Assembly (NCBI GenBank): GCA_019753285.1
Contig: JAIELD010000014.1
Location: forward strand, 1 to 50,488
Direction: 5' to 3'
DNA: 50,488 nucleotides
DNA from: Beijerinckiaceae bacterium
Lineage (GTDB): Bacteria > Pseudomonadota > Alphaproteobacteria > Rhizobiales > Beijerinckiaceae
Shown here one piece after another: positions 17,501 through 25,068 of this stretch. Numbering within the stretch: position 1 is the first letter of the stretch; each line of letters starts with the position of its first letter. Below the pieces are notes generated by a model. It worked only from the letters and a program-made list of their open reading frames with translations. It was not told the origin of the DNA and did no database searches. Position numbers and translations under genes: made by a program.

Positions 17501-18086
17501 CGCTCTTCTGCGCCGCCGCGGTGCTCATCAGCCGCATTGACCACTCGAAACCGGTCAGCTGAAAGTCAGGCTCCTCGCCACCCGCCGTGAGCACCGACCA
17601 AGCATCGAGGTCGCGGTGCAGCATCCCTTCGGAATGCAGGGCCTCGAGCGCTGAGGCGATCCGGCGAAGGTTGCGCCAGATGAGGTCGCGGTTCTGGGGG
17701 GAGCGGGGCAGCCTAAGGCGATGACCGCGCGGCGGGCGCTCGAGGATGGGGGCGAGCGGGCGACGCTGGCCCGGATCGATCACAAGGTAGAAGCCGTCCT
17801 TGTCCTCGCCAGCGTCGTGCAGCTTGGCGATAACCGCATGCGCGTCGGGATGTCCAGCCATCCTGTGAAGCTGGCGCATCTCGTGCCGCCAGATCGCCTC
17901 GATGTCGCGATCGTCCTGCTTGGCCGAGCGCGGCCAGACCTTGATGAGGACGGCTTGTCCCTCGTCGCCCACCCCCTCGTAGAGCCCGACCTGTCCGGTG
18001 CGGCGATCGGGCGGTCGCAACGCGCCGTCGTCGACCCGGAAACGGTCGAGGAAGCCCTGCCGCCTCCGTCTCGCACGATCTGCCAC
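14532..18086 (-). CDS. mkoA: Kinase-like/SF1 helicase fusion (Mokosh MkoA-like)
   Basis: The protein has 1184 aa from a GTG start. Residues about 10-270 form a Ser/Thr-kinase-like lobe pair with the VLIKVW lysine (K49) and HRD at 157-159. The Asn after HRD is Ser, and the DFG position reads GFE, so it may be a pseudokinase. About 280-620 is a linker of unknown fold. Residues about 625-1150 are an Upf1/MOV10-like SF1 helicase (COG1112 type). Its motifs are Walker A GPPGVGKT (648-655), IEEA (812-815) as motif II, GDHKQLPP (837-844), NEQHRMHP, TVDSFQGSEAD and QLSRAK. It begins a tightly spaced operon with the PLD and SLATT genes and matches the domain set reported for type I Mokosh defence. Confidence 0.8.
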   Translation of the reverse strand: MADRARRRRQGFLDRFRVDDGALRPPDRRTGQVGLYEGVGDEGQAVLIKVWPRSAKQDDRDIEAIWRHEMRQLHRMAGHPDAHAVIAKLHDAGEDKDGFYLVIDPGQRRPLAPILERPPRGHRLRLPRSPQNRDLIWRNLRRIASALEALHSEGMLHRDLDAWSVLTAGGEEPDFQLTGFEWSMRLMSTAAAQKSALRKPAETASFRTDWHMFGRLTAQLLEADWAKVERLDIPAFNVADHLRASEIRLLRHLAGLEYLDRLDGEVVVDRIDQILTEIASEAAGRDLKLHLVIDLRSTSDVGRAIITQLGIDALSADTDTLAQYVEADLAGAPLLLGVRREQDRSMRLFLRGHDLLYRIGRYRPRDQDETWEYAFCDSVEPRAPAPASLVGQIELPFSALDLMTRNEAPARFARSRGRVRSWEEVRAKLEEVEAPATEEELFHKALALTLVVELLFAVTEAFPVTAVPAPNGVDADADEEVLYLTPRPDPDREALSEALDLRSPAHRLVAALIDDAGRREGWTLTTGTALGERSARDSDWKFDRVISWPGRPQIYRFTGASRPDLSDELYLVAEDAVGRDAQLRRRLKALGALRTHAELLKVLTRPARELAQSHDAPLPDAALADLDDSKRSALAQIIAILPLFLVQGPPGVGKTRLVRQLVSGRFAGEAAVRLLMSAQSNAAVDHLLSEVVPELMRNSEKPLIVRCRSGREAEDRSDLTVPKVSRAILTAMAGSNLVQTARPRLREEMVALEKSAIRDERPKAQSGGRAPAGVRNFEGVVMRAANVVFATTNSADLERLLDERSQFDWTVIEEAGKATGSELVAPQLLSHRRLMIGDHKQLPPFGSAQMVALLSKPESVVKALRRGAEYIGRSLRDETTETILDEIEEDDATAPALCARAIEAVTLFQSLIQAEFERNRTRKGITFAARLNEQHRMHPVIAAVIARAFYDDGSGPPLITHPEAVARFRTEPCPILSQDEEKLPSAPIVLVDMPTRQKSAGNVVGEQSPRWHNAAERDAIARILALLEARPYDKAPTLAILSPYAQQVKRLAERFEGDDPLSPGRRGFRSPTGDDRFCYTVDSFQGSEADVTIVSLVRNNDHSNIRSALGFLADFRRMNVQLSRAKWRMILVGAFDFLEEVLKGARIDGKSEPIEFLGSLFDSFDKAEVGTIVRQPLTKLEGTS

Positions 18087-18130
18087 CTACCATGCCCCTT
18101 CTCGCGCAGTTGCATTGACTTCTAGGAGCC

Positions 18131-18160
18131 ATATTGTTGCGGGTGGTGGTTCAAGTGCAA
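18131..18160 (-). promoter_or_regulatory. Candidate sigma-70 promoter of the defence operon
   Basis: The minus strand reads TTGCAC (18160-18155), an 18-bp spacer, then CAATAT (18136-18131). The expected transcript start is about 40 bp before the GTG at 18086. Both hexamers match the consensus only in part. Confidence 0.35.
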
Positions 18161-18462
18161 TAGCAATCACGCCCGAGTTACTCGTGGGTGTTAATTAAAG
18201 CGCAGACTGGAGAGACGTCCATTCTCCGTCGCATCGCCGAGTTTCGAGCCGCCTCCGGTCTACGTCGCCAACATCGATGAATGAGCGTCCGCCCCCGGAA
18301 AGAGTTCAAACACCGCTAAATGACAGAAATTGGAGCCTTGCGGCCGCCAGGGCCAAATAACCGAATGCCGCTCCCTAGCTTAACCTCCCGAAACCTGCCA
18401 GTCCGCTTCCGGCCCCAATTCGGCCAAACAACCAAACGTATTTGCCTATTCAAAGGTCATCC
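18161..18462. other. Intergenic spacer between the DUF2493 stop and the defence operon
   Basis: Together with the promoter segment this makes a 376-bp gap (18087-18462). No gene, strong hairpin or repeat is apparent. It separates the mobile-element maintenance genes from the defence operon. Confidence 0.4.
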
Positions 18463-19443
18463 TCACCCTCCTTTCCGAAAATCCATGAGTGGAATGCCCA
18501 TCTGCCTCGCTTTGTCGGCGAGGTTGTCGCTGATGCCGGAGCCCGGGAAGACGACGAGGCCTATAGGGAGCGTTTCGAGCAAGAGATCGTTGCGCTTGAA
18601 GGGAGCTGCCTTGGCGTGGCGGGTCCAGTCGGGCTTGAAGACGATCTGCGGAACTTTGCGTTGCTCGGCCCACTTGGCGGCGATGAGTTCGGCGCCTTTG
18701 GGGCTTCCGCCGTGCAAGAGCACCATGTCGGTGTGTTTGGCTTTCACGCGGTCGAGGGCGGCCCAGATGGTCATGTGATCGTTGCAATCCATGCCGCCGG
18801 TAAAGGCGATGCGGGTGCCTTTCGGCATCATGATTTCAATTTCGGAGCGGCGCTTCGCCGAGATGAAGTCGCGGCTGTCGATCATGGTGGCGGTGAGGGT
18901 GCGATGATTGACGTTGGAGCCGCTGCGTGGTCGCCAGTCTGAGCCGGTATGATGGCGATAGGCTTCTGCAGCGTGATCGCGCATGAGTTCAAGGGCATCG
19001 CGGCGTTCCATCAAGATTTCGCCTGCTTCGATGAGGCGTTCGAGTTCGACAGACCGGATTTCGGAGCCGTCCTGGATAGTCTGGCTGCGCTTCTGGGCGT
19101 CTTCATTATCGTCGAGGAGACGCTGCAGCTTTGAAGCTGAGCGATGGATGGTGCCGACGATGCCAGAGAGGAGATCAGCAAGATCGGGTTCGGAGCGCGT
19201 ATCGGCAAGAGTTGCTGCGAGGGCTTCGAAAGCCTCGACGATGGCACCGTGCAGGTGATCGTCACTGGGAGCGGAGCGAGGATCGGGCTCGTCACGGGTC
19301 GGACGATAGCCGAAGAGTTCGAGGCGATCCGTGATGAAGGCGGTTGGCGATGTTGATTGCATGGGGTCGCCAGCGTGATGGCGGTCGAGGTCGTGATCGA
19401 AGTCGATGGACTGATGGTCGATGGACTGATGGTCGATAGTCAT
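18463..19443 (-). CDS. DUF2493 (YspA/cpYpsA-related SLOG) protein
   Basis: The protein has 326 aa. The N-terminal half is helical and charged. The C-terminal half (about residues 205-326) is a Rossmann-like SLOG domain: RIAFTGG, then MVLLHGGSPKGAELIAAKWAE and VVFPGSGISDNLADKA with the glycine-rich nucleotide-binding loop. DUF2493 proteins are frequent on rhizobial plasmids and ICEs beside ParB-like, Toprim and DUF932 genes, exactly as here. GAGGA precedes the ATG at 19443. The extreme N-terminus contains a duplicated IDHQS unit encoded by a 15-bp tandem repeat. The ligand and role are unknown. Confidence 0.8.
   Translation of the reverse strand: MTIDHQSIDHQSIDFDHDLDRHHAGDPMQSTSPTAFITDRLELFGYRPTRDEPDPRSAPSDDHLHGAIVEAFEALAATLADTRSEPDLADLLSGIVGTIHRSASKLQRLLDDNEDAQKRSQTIQDGSEIRSVELERLIEAGEILMERRDALELMRDHAAEAYRHHTGSDWRPRSGSNVNHRTLTATMIDSRDFISAKRRSEIEIMMPKGTRIAFTGGMDCNDHMTIWAALDRVKAKHTDMVLLHGGSPKGAELIAAKWAEQRKVPQIVFKPDWTRHAKAAPFKRNDLLLETLPIGLVVFPGSGISDNLADKARQMGIPLMDFRKGG
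19405..19434 (-). repeat. Two perfect 15-bp tandem units in the DUF2493 gene start
   Basis: The unit GATGGACTGATGGTC occurs twice in direct succession and is followed by a partial third copy. It encodes the repeated IDHQS residues at the N-terminus. Being a multiple of three, it can expand or contract without a frameshift. Confidence 0.8.
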
Positions 19444-19830
19444 GGCGTGATCCTCTGCTGGTGGCTCGCGCGTTTCGCGGGCCTTCCAGGGGCGGATCGA
19501 GCGGGGCCGGGATCGGCCTGCACCGCGGGATCAAGTCAAAGCATTGATGATCGTCGGAAGGTTCCTGCGGCCGGAGCGCAGCGGAGGACGGCGGCAGGCG
19601 GCTTTCTTGGCGTCCGCGAGGAATGCCGCGTTCTAATCGTCATGACGTGTCGTGCTGTTCAGCGGCAGGGGAAGAAAGCCGCCTGCAAGCCGTTGTCGGC
19701 CGGGCCCGGTTCTGCTTCGATCGCTCCTTTGAAGGCTAAAGAGCGAGGCACAGGCTCGAGGAAACAGCTGACTGCAATTGTCCGGCATCCTCGATTGATC
19801 ACCGGCTCAACGCTGCTTGATACCCTCAAG
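19444..19830. other. 387-bp non-coding gap with a long perfect inverted repeat
   Basis: This lies between two minus-strand genes (Toprim stop and DUF2493 start). The only open frames are shadows. The segment contains the inverted repeat at 19594-19686 described separately and is unusually structured for a spacer. Confidence 0.5.
19594..19686. repeat. Perfect 15-bp inverted repeat flanking a central palindrome
   Basis: Left arm GCAGGCGGCTTTCTT (19594-19608) and right arm AAGAAAGCCGCCTGC (19672-19686) are exact reverse complements separated by 63 bp. Near the middle lies the 10-bp palindrome CGTCATGACG (19638-19647). It could be a structured RNA, an oriT/oriV-like site or a protein-binding array. 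Confidence 0.7.
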
Positions 19831-21030
19831 TCAGGCCGCAAACCGTGTTCGATCCTCGGCGAGGAGATGCGGCATCAGACTATCGCGGAGGCTGGTGATC
19901 CCGAGACGAACAAGGTCGTCATTGAGATCGGCGAGCATGGGTTTCAGCCAAATCGCTTCGATACCGGCGGATCGTGCTCGGTCGGCAAGGCGATCGGCTG
20001 CTTGCCGGCCGGCGGCATCATTGTCCTCGATGACGTAAAGTCGTCTGAGCGATGGTGGAAACGACAGGGCAGCCAGATGCCCGGCTGACAGGGCGGCAAT
20101 CGAGGGCAAGGCGTGGACCGCCATGCGAAGCGACAGCACGGTCTCGATACCTTCGCCCGCAGCAATCACATCGGTCGAACGGTCGAAGCGGCCAAAGCGA
20201 ACGCCATGCCCGACGATGCTGCCGAGGGACCGGCGCGGTGTTGCAATCGGAGCCTTGTTGGTACCGGACGGATCGAGCCAGGTACGGTGAATGCCAGTGA
20301 TCTTGCCATCATCGTCCGTCACGGCGGCAATCAGCGCTGGCCAGGCCTTGCGGCATTGGGCGATATCGGCGCGATCCGCGCGGTAGGAGCATCGCGGATG
20401 AAAGCGCAGAGACCTGCAATCGTCGAACTGCAAGATGCCGCGTTTCTTCAGATAGGTCTCTGCGAGGGTGCACTTGAGCGGCTGAGACACAGTCCAGAGA
20501 CGACGGGCGGCAGCTACGGCATCGTAAGCCGCGCGGCGATCGGGATGGGTATCAGCTTCTCGCGGCAGTCCCAGAAAGCGGCGTGCTTCATCAAACGTCG
20601 CCTGCAGAGATCCGAGACGGCGGCTGATCTTAATCAGGTCGAGAAGGTCTCCATGTTCGCCGGTTGCGGCATCGGTCCATTTGCCAGCCGCGCCAGTGCC
20701 GGCATGATGGTGCGTTCGATCGCTTTCGCTCGGGGAGAGATCGCTGCGCAGCGAGCGGTTTGTCGTCTTTCCGACCACAGATACGCCGATACCGAGCGAT
20801 AACCTCACATAAAGGCTGCGGCCGGGCGTATTGTATATGTCGCCAACGATCCAGTAGCGGCCCTCGCGGCGACCAGCGGAGAGATAATGTCGGCAGACCG
20901 CCTCGGCGTGTTCAGCCAGTCGCTGGGACAGGAGGCGGGCCGGACTTTCATAACGGTCACTGCGATGATCCGGAACTGGACATGGGTCATGCTGCGACGG
21001 GTTGCTGGGTTGGGCTGTAACGTGGGACAT
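19831..21030 (-). CDS. Toprim-domain protein of plasmid/ICE type (primase-like)
   Basis: The protein has 399 aa. The N-terminal part (about residues 20-190) resembles the DUF7146/phage-plasmid primase N-terminal region. The C-terminal Toprim fold has the VIAAGEGIETVLSLRMA motif with the catalytic Glu and LYVIEDNDAAGRQAADRLA, where D-N-D stands for the DxD metal site. Such proteins accompany ParB-like and DUF932 genes on mobile elements and probably act in element DNA replication or processing. The ATG at 21030 has GAGG upstream. A terminator of the preceding gene separates it from the ParB-like gene. Confidence 0.8.
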   Translation of the reverse strand: MSHVTAQPSNPSQHDPCPVPDHRSDRYESPARLLSQRLAEHAEAVCRHYLSAGRREGRYWIVGDIYNTPGRSLYVRLSLGIGVSVVGKTTNRSLRSDLSPSESDRTHHHAGTGAAGKWTDAATGEHGDLLDLIKISRRLGSLQATFDEARRFLGLPREADTHPDRRAAYDAVAAARRLWTVSQPLKCTLAETYLKKRGILQFDDCRSLRFHPRCSYRADRADIAQCRKAWPALIAAVTDDDGKITGIHRTWLDPSGTNKAPIATPRRSLGSIVGHGVRFGRFDRSTDVIAAGEGIETVLSLRMAVHALPSIAALSAGHLAALSFPPSLRRLYVIEDNDAAGRQAADRLADRARSAGIEAIWLKPMLADLNDDLVRLGITSLRDSLMPHLLAEDRTRFAA

Positions 21031-21055
21031 TGCGGCGCCTCGTTGATGAACAGGC

Positions 21056-21084
21056 AAAAAAAGACCCGCCGTCGCCGGCGGGTC
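21056..21084 (-). terminator. Rho-independent terminator of the ParB-like gene
   Basis: On the minus strand an 8-bp GC-rich stem (GACCCGCC with GGCGGGTC) is followed by seven T. It lies between the ParB-like stop (21117) and the Toprim start (21030). Confidence 0.85.
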
Positions 21085-21116
21085 TGGTCACGATCTGGTT
21101 GGAAGGGTGCCGGCCG

Positions 21117-23225
21117 CTATTCTGCGGCGACCTGATGATCCATCATGTCGGCGGCCTCGTCGGTACCAGCATCATCATGATTATCGCGAGTATCGTCTTT
21201 GACCGTGGTCGCTGTGCCGCTGGCGTCGACCGTTACCTGCCCTCTCGTTCTCAGCACTTCGGGCAACCAGCCCGTGCCGGCCAACAGCTCCTGCGCGGTC
21301 GCCGCCATCTCGCCCTTTTTCATATGGGCGATCCGGTTGGCAGCCTCCTCACCGCGCGCCTCAGTGATGGCACTAAGGATGCGAGCCTTGGTGACGCGGC
21401 CTAGATAGGCATCGACCGTCGGCACCCAACCGGTCGCGACCATGTCGAGATCGACAGCGTCCGCCAGCTGATCGGCATGAGCGAGGGCCCTCCCCCGCCT
21501 GTTCCAGGTCTCGTGCACAGCATTGGCGGATTGGGCGACACAATGCGCGAAGAGTGCCTGTCGGCTGTCGCTGTCGAACTCTCCGAGCGCCCGCCAAAGC
21601 TCAGTAGCCTCTCTGGGTAGAGCATTCCGCCAGGCCTGATGACGTTCGGCCAAAGCCTTCGCGACGAGGCTGTCGGCAAGGCCCGGCCTTTGTGCGCTGA
21701 AGCCGACGCTCTTCAGCTCGAGTTCGAGGCAGGTATCCTGCGCATAGGGGTAGAAGGTCTTGAGGCAGAGCGCATGAAGTGCTGCCAGGATCGCCACTTC
21801 GGGATGGTCCCCCAGAGCTTTACGCAAAGCGAGTGTTCGGTAAGATGTAAGTTCGGTCAGCAAACGGTCGGAGATCGGCGATGTGTCATCACCCTCCTCC
21901 GCTTCATCATCAGTATGTTGAGCGTCTTCAACGATGATGGTGTTTCGGTCGCTTTGCCGCAAGGCTGCGCCCGGCGCGGTATCGTCGCGATCAGTATCTT
22001 CGTCGATTGGCTGGTTTTCAGAGCCGTTGCTCTCGATTGTAAGAGCAAGCGGCAATTCGTCCTCCGGCCTAATGAACCCGCGCTCGACCTTGAGACGCCC
22101 TTCGCCATCGATGCTGACGAAAGCCCCGGATCGTGCGATCTCCGCTGGATCGAAGACGATAGGTCGGCTGTCCAGGGCCTCCATCGCCGTCTCGAGTTCG
22201 CTCAAGCGCTGGTCGGCTTCCTCGGAGACTTCTTCGGCGTCGGCAAACTTCTGTTCGATCAATGCAGCCTCGGCCTGCAGCGCAGCCATCGTCGCTTCTT
22301 CTTCCGGTGTGAGCGGCACGACATCGCCGCGAATGATGCGCAGTCCATAAGTGTGGCCATAGGGAAACTCCGGCGCGACTTCGATCCATTTCCAGCCCTC
22401 TGCGCGGACGGCATCGCTTTCTTCGGTCAGTTTTTCGGCAACGAGCCGGTCGAGAAGCCGAACGTCCTGCAGCCAGCCACCCTGATCGGACTGGAAGAGA
22501 TCGCGCAAGACCACCCCGCCTTCGTCGAGATAGCGCTCGAGGCCAACGAACTGTGCTCGTTTGTCGGATGCACGCACCGCGCTTTCCGTCAGCATGCGGC
22601 GGATGGCATAGGGTTGCTTGTCGTACGAGTGAGAGAGCTTCTCAAACACATCTTCTTGGTGCTGATGGTCGCCTGAGACAGTGAAGGCCATCAGCTGTTC
22701 GAGCGTCATGGCGTCTTCGCCGTAGAGTTCGAGAAGCTTCGGCGACACGGACGCCAGCTTCAAACGCTGCTTGACGATCGTGACCGAGACGAAGAAGGCG
22801 GCTGCGATCTCCTCTTCCGACTGGCCTTTTTCGCGGAGGGTGAGGAAGGCCCTGAACTGATCGAGCGGATGCAGCGGCGCGCGCTGCACGTTCTCAGCCA
22901 ATGAATCTTCTTCTGCGATGCCGCCTTCGCGGATCACGCAAGGGACAGGAGCGGTCTTGGCGAGTCGCGTCTGCTTGACCAGCAGTTCGAGCGCCCGGTA
23001 GCGCCGCCCGCCAGCCGGAATCTCATACATGCCGGTCGGTTCGCCCGCCGCATCGACGATGGCCCGGACGTTCAAGCCCTGCAGCAGGCCACGCCGGGCG
23101 ATGTCCTCGGCTAGTTCCTCGATCGAAACGCCGGCCTTGATGCGCCGCACATTTGACTGAGAAAGAACGAGTTTATTGAAGGGGATGTCCCGTGAGGACG
23201 ACAGGGTGATCTTTTCTTTACCCAT
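21117..23225 (-). CDS. Large ParB/RepB-like nuclease-fold protein
   Basis: The protein has 702 aa. The N-terminal ParB/Srx domain (about residues 8-110) includes NKLVLSQSNVRR, EELAEDIARRGLLQGLNVRAI and PAGGRRYRALELL. The GIAEEDSLAENVQRAPLHPLDQF motif follows, then a KorB-type HTH (EEEIAAAFFVSVTIVKQRLKLA). The long C-terminal part has a coiled-coil stretch (about 330-360) and an acidic low-complexity linker. It is much larger than chromosomal ParB (about 290 aa), and no ParA is adjacent, so segregation is not its certain role. The ATG at 23225 has GGAG 9 bp upstream; a GTG at 23240 is the alternative. Confidence 0.82.
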   Translation of the reverse strand: MGKEKITLSSSRDIPFNKLVLSQSNVRRIKAGVSIEELAEDIARRGLLQGLNVRAIVDAAGEPTGMYEIPAGGRRYRALELLVKQTRLAKTAPVPCVIREGGIAEEDSLAENVQRAPLHPLDQFRAFLTLREKGQSEEEIAAAFFVSVTIVKQRLKLASVSPKLLELYGEDAMTLEQLMAFTVSGDHQHQEDVFEKLSHSYDKQPYAIRRMLTESAVRASDKRAQFVGLERYLDEGGVVLRDLFQSDQGGWLQDVRLLDRLVAEKLTEESDAVRAEGWKWIEVAPEFPYGHTYGLRIIRGDVVPLTPEEEATMAALQAEAALIEQKFADAEEVSEEADQRLSELETAMEALDSRPIVFDPAEIARSGAFVSIDGEGRLKVERGFIRPEDELPLALTIESNGSENQPIDEDTDRDDTAPGAALRQSDRNTIIVEDAQHTDDEAEEGDDTSPISDRLLTELTSYRTLALRKALGDHPEVAILAALHALCLKTFYPYAQDTCLELELKSVGFSAQRPGLADSLVAKALAERHQAWRNALPREATELWRALGEFDSDSRQALFAHCVAQSANAVHETWNRRGRALAHADQLADAVDLDMVATGWVPTVDAYLGRVTKARILSAITEARGEEAANRIAHMKKGEMAATAQELLAGTGWLPEVLRTRGQVTVDASGTATTVKDDTRDNHDDAGTDEAADMMDHQVAAE

Positions 23226-23417
23226 GGTCTCAAACTCCACGACGGGCGGCCGAAAGCCTCTCTCTCAGCCCTCCACCCGTCACGAAGTGCAGCGCCACAC
23301 TCTTCCTCTCAAAGAGCGCGACGCTGCAAAAAGGCTTCAGTTAAGGCACAGCCACTCATCTCCCATCGACACAGATGCTGATCAACGGTGACCCGCTCTG
23401 CGGAGACTAGTCGTCAA

Positions 23418-24659
23418 TTAAGCGACATGATCGAGCAGCTTCTTGGCGCGGTTTTCAAAGTCGAGACGGGCATCCTGATGCGGCTTGTCGCGGGCAACCG
23501 CCGTGATGCCTTGGACGAAATCGAAGATGCTCGTTGGCGGATGACCTTCCTCGATCAGCACCCGATCGATGATCCTCGCCGTGTCAGTTTTCGAAAAGCC
23601 GCGTTTGCGCAAGAAATCGGTCCGGTCATCGTCGCTTCTTGCGACGATCCGGGCCCGGGCCGTCTTGATGCCATCGACGAAGGATGCAGGCGAAGAATTG
23701 GCAAAGCGCGCCAGTGCAGGTGCAGCCTGATGCGCAAAGCGAGACGCCGCAAACTTCGAATGCCGAATCGTAATTTCTTCAAACTGCTCGACGCCCCATA
23801 GATTACGATTCTGACAGACGGCTCGCAGATAAAAACTAGCGATGCCGAGCGTCTTGGCGCCGACTTCGGAATTCCAGCAATAGAAGCCGCGGAAGTAGAG
23901 GTCAGGATCGCCATTCGGCAATCTACCCGCTTCGATCGGATTGAAGTCGTCGACCAGGAACAAAAAGACGTCGCGGTCGGAGGCGTATAGCGTCGTGGTC
24001 TCTTTGGAGATCTCGACAGCCGGATTGTGGGTCATGGTCGACCAGTCGAGCACGCCCGGAACCTTCCACCTGGTATCGCCGGTGCCGTTACCGGCAATGC
24101 GCATGACCGCCTCGACCAGCTCATGGTCGTAGATGCGGCCATAGTCGGGACCGGTGACCGCGCGGAGTTCGACCCGGCCATCATCAGTCTCGAGGGTCTT
24201 GACCTGCTCAGCCCGGTGAGAGGTAAGCCCATATTGCAGATTGATGGCTGCGAGTGATGCAGGGAGCTGACGAAGATAGGTGGCGGGCGCATTCACAAGC
24301 GAAGCCAACTGCCCAAAGCTCCAATGAGTCGGCGCGACTGGAGTATCAGAGCCCGGAAGCACCAGAGCAAGCCGCTCGGGATCGGCGCGGCTTGCTTCCA
24401 CCCTCACCGCAGCGCTTTCGACTGTCCGCGATCGGCTACGCTCGGCGCGGCCCTTCACCGCCGCCATCAGCGCGGACAGCGACAGGTAGCGCTCATCATC
24501 AGGACGGGCGAACCACTCCGACGATACGCGGCCGAGCCTTGTCCCGCGCGAGATGTCGACCTTGAACGCACTGGACGCTCGCGCGCCGGCTGAGCTGGAA
24601 AGATCGAGTGGATCAGCACGCATGACCGAGCCGGCAAGAGGTGAAACTGACTGAAGCAT
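23418..24659 (-). CDS. DUF932 domain protein (phage/plasmid-related)
   Basis: The protein has 413 aa and covers the DUF932 family over most of its length. It includes FGQLASLVNAPATYLRQLP, the AVTGPDYGRIYDHELVEAV region and DDFNPIEAG. The family is widespread on plasmids, phages and ICEs, usually near recombination or partition genes, and its biochemistry is unresolved. GGAGG lies 5 bp before the ATG at 24659. It is transcribed toward the ParB-like gene and is divergent from the serine recombinase. Confidence 0.8.
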   Translation of the reverse strand: MLQSVSPLAGSVMRADPLDLSSSAGARASSAFKVDISRGTRLGRVSSEWFARPDDERYLSLSALMAAVKGRAERSRSRTVESAAVRVEASRADPERLALVLPGSDTPVAPTHWSFGQLASLVNAPATYLRQLPASLAAINLQYGLTSHRAEQVKTLETDDGRVELRAVTGPDYGRIYDHELVEAVMRIAGNGTGDTRWKVPGVLDWSTMTHNPAVEISKETTTLYASDRDVFLFLVDDFNPIEAGRLPNGDPDLYFRGFYCWNSEVGAKTLGIASFYLRAVCQNRNLWGVEQFEEITIRHSKFAASRFAHQAAPALARFANSSPASFVDGIKTARARIVARSDDDRTDFLRKRGFSKTDTARIIDRVLIEEGHPPTSIFDFVQGITAVARDKPHQDARLDFENRAKKLLDHVA

Positions 24660-25068
24660 GGAGACCTCCATGACAGGCTGGCCGCGAGACGCTCTCCCGA
24701 CCCTCAACCTGTCATGAAAAAAATCTCCGCCCTCTTACTCTCTCACCTGCCCAGTCACCATGGTTCGCTCTGATGGAGTGGCGATAGCAAGCCCATGAGA
24801 AAACTCGGCCAGGGAATGCAACTGTACACGTCAGCTTAGCTACTCACCCGGCGCCGCGTTCCCATATCATTGCACAACGGTGTAGCGTTGTTGATCGTTC
24901 ACGCTAGCGCGATCAATCTAATACAGGACAATAAGATTTAAAAAAATTAAGCTTGAAGTTGACGGTTTCGGTGGATTAAAAATACTAATTTCAAGCAAAA
25001 AATTGTAAAATATACGCTTTATACTATATATTTGTCTCAGGTATGCGAACCGTCAAACGAGGCAGGTC
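24660..25068. other. 409-bp AT-rich divergent region upstream of the recombinase
   Basis: The part from about 24910 to 25045 is strikingly AT-rich relative to the window. It carries a 7-bp inverted repeat TTGATCG...CGATCAA (24891-24916) around the self-complementary CGCTAGCG, and a second inverted pair listed separately. It should contain the promoters of both the DUF932 gene and the recombinase and could hold an attachment or resolution site. Confidence 0.5.
24959..25056 (+). promoter_or_regulatory. Candidate recombinase promoter bracketed by inverted TTGACGGTT motifs
   Basis: TTGACGGTT (24959-24967) and its reverse complement AACCGTCAA (25048-25056) bracket 80 bp of AT-rich DNA just before the recombinase ATG. 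TTGACG with a 16-bp spacer and AATACT (24981-24986) could be the promoter. The flanking copies could be recombinase or regulator binding sites. Confidence 0.35.

Noticed and set aside
12141..18086. Assignment of the operon to DISARM because it has a PLD protein and a helicase
   Set aside because: There is no methyltransferase, DUF1998 (DrmB) or DrmA-type helicase. The helicase is Upf1/MOV10-like and fused to a kinase-like lobe, which fits Mokosh.
19357..20088. Plus-strand open frame across the Toprim/DUF2493 spacer
   Set aside because: It is antisense to both flanking genes and lacks any recognisable domain. The spacer is better explained as structured non-coding DNA.
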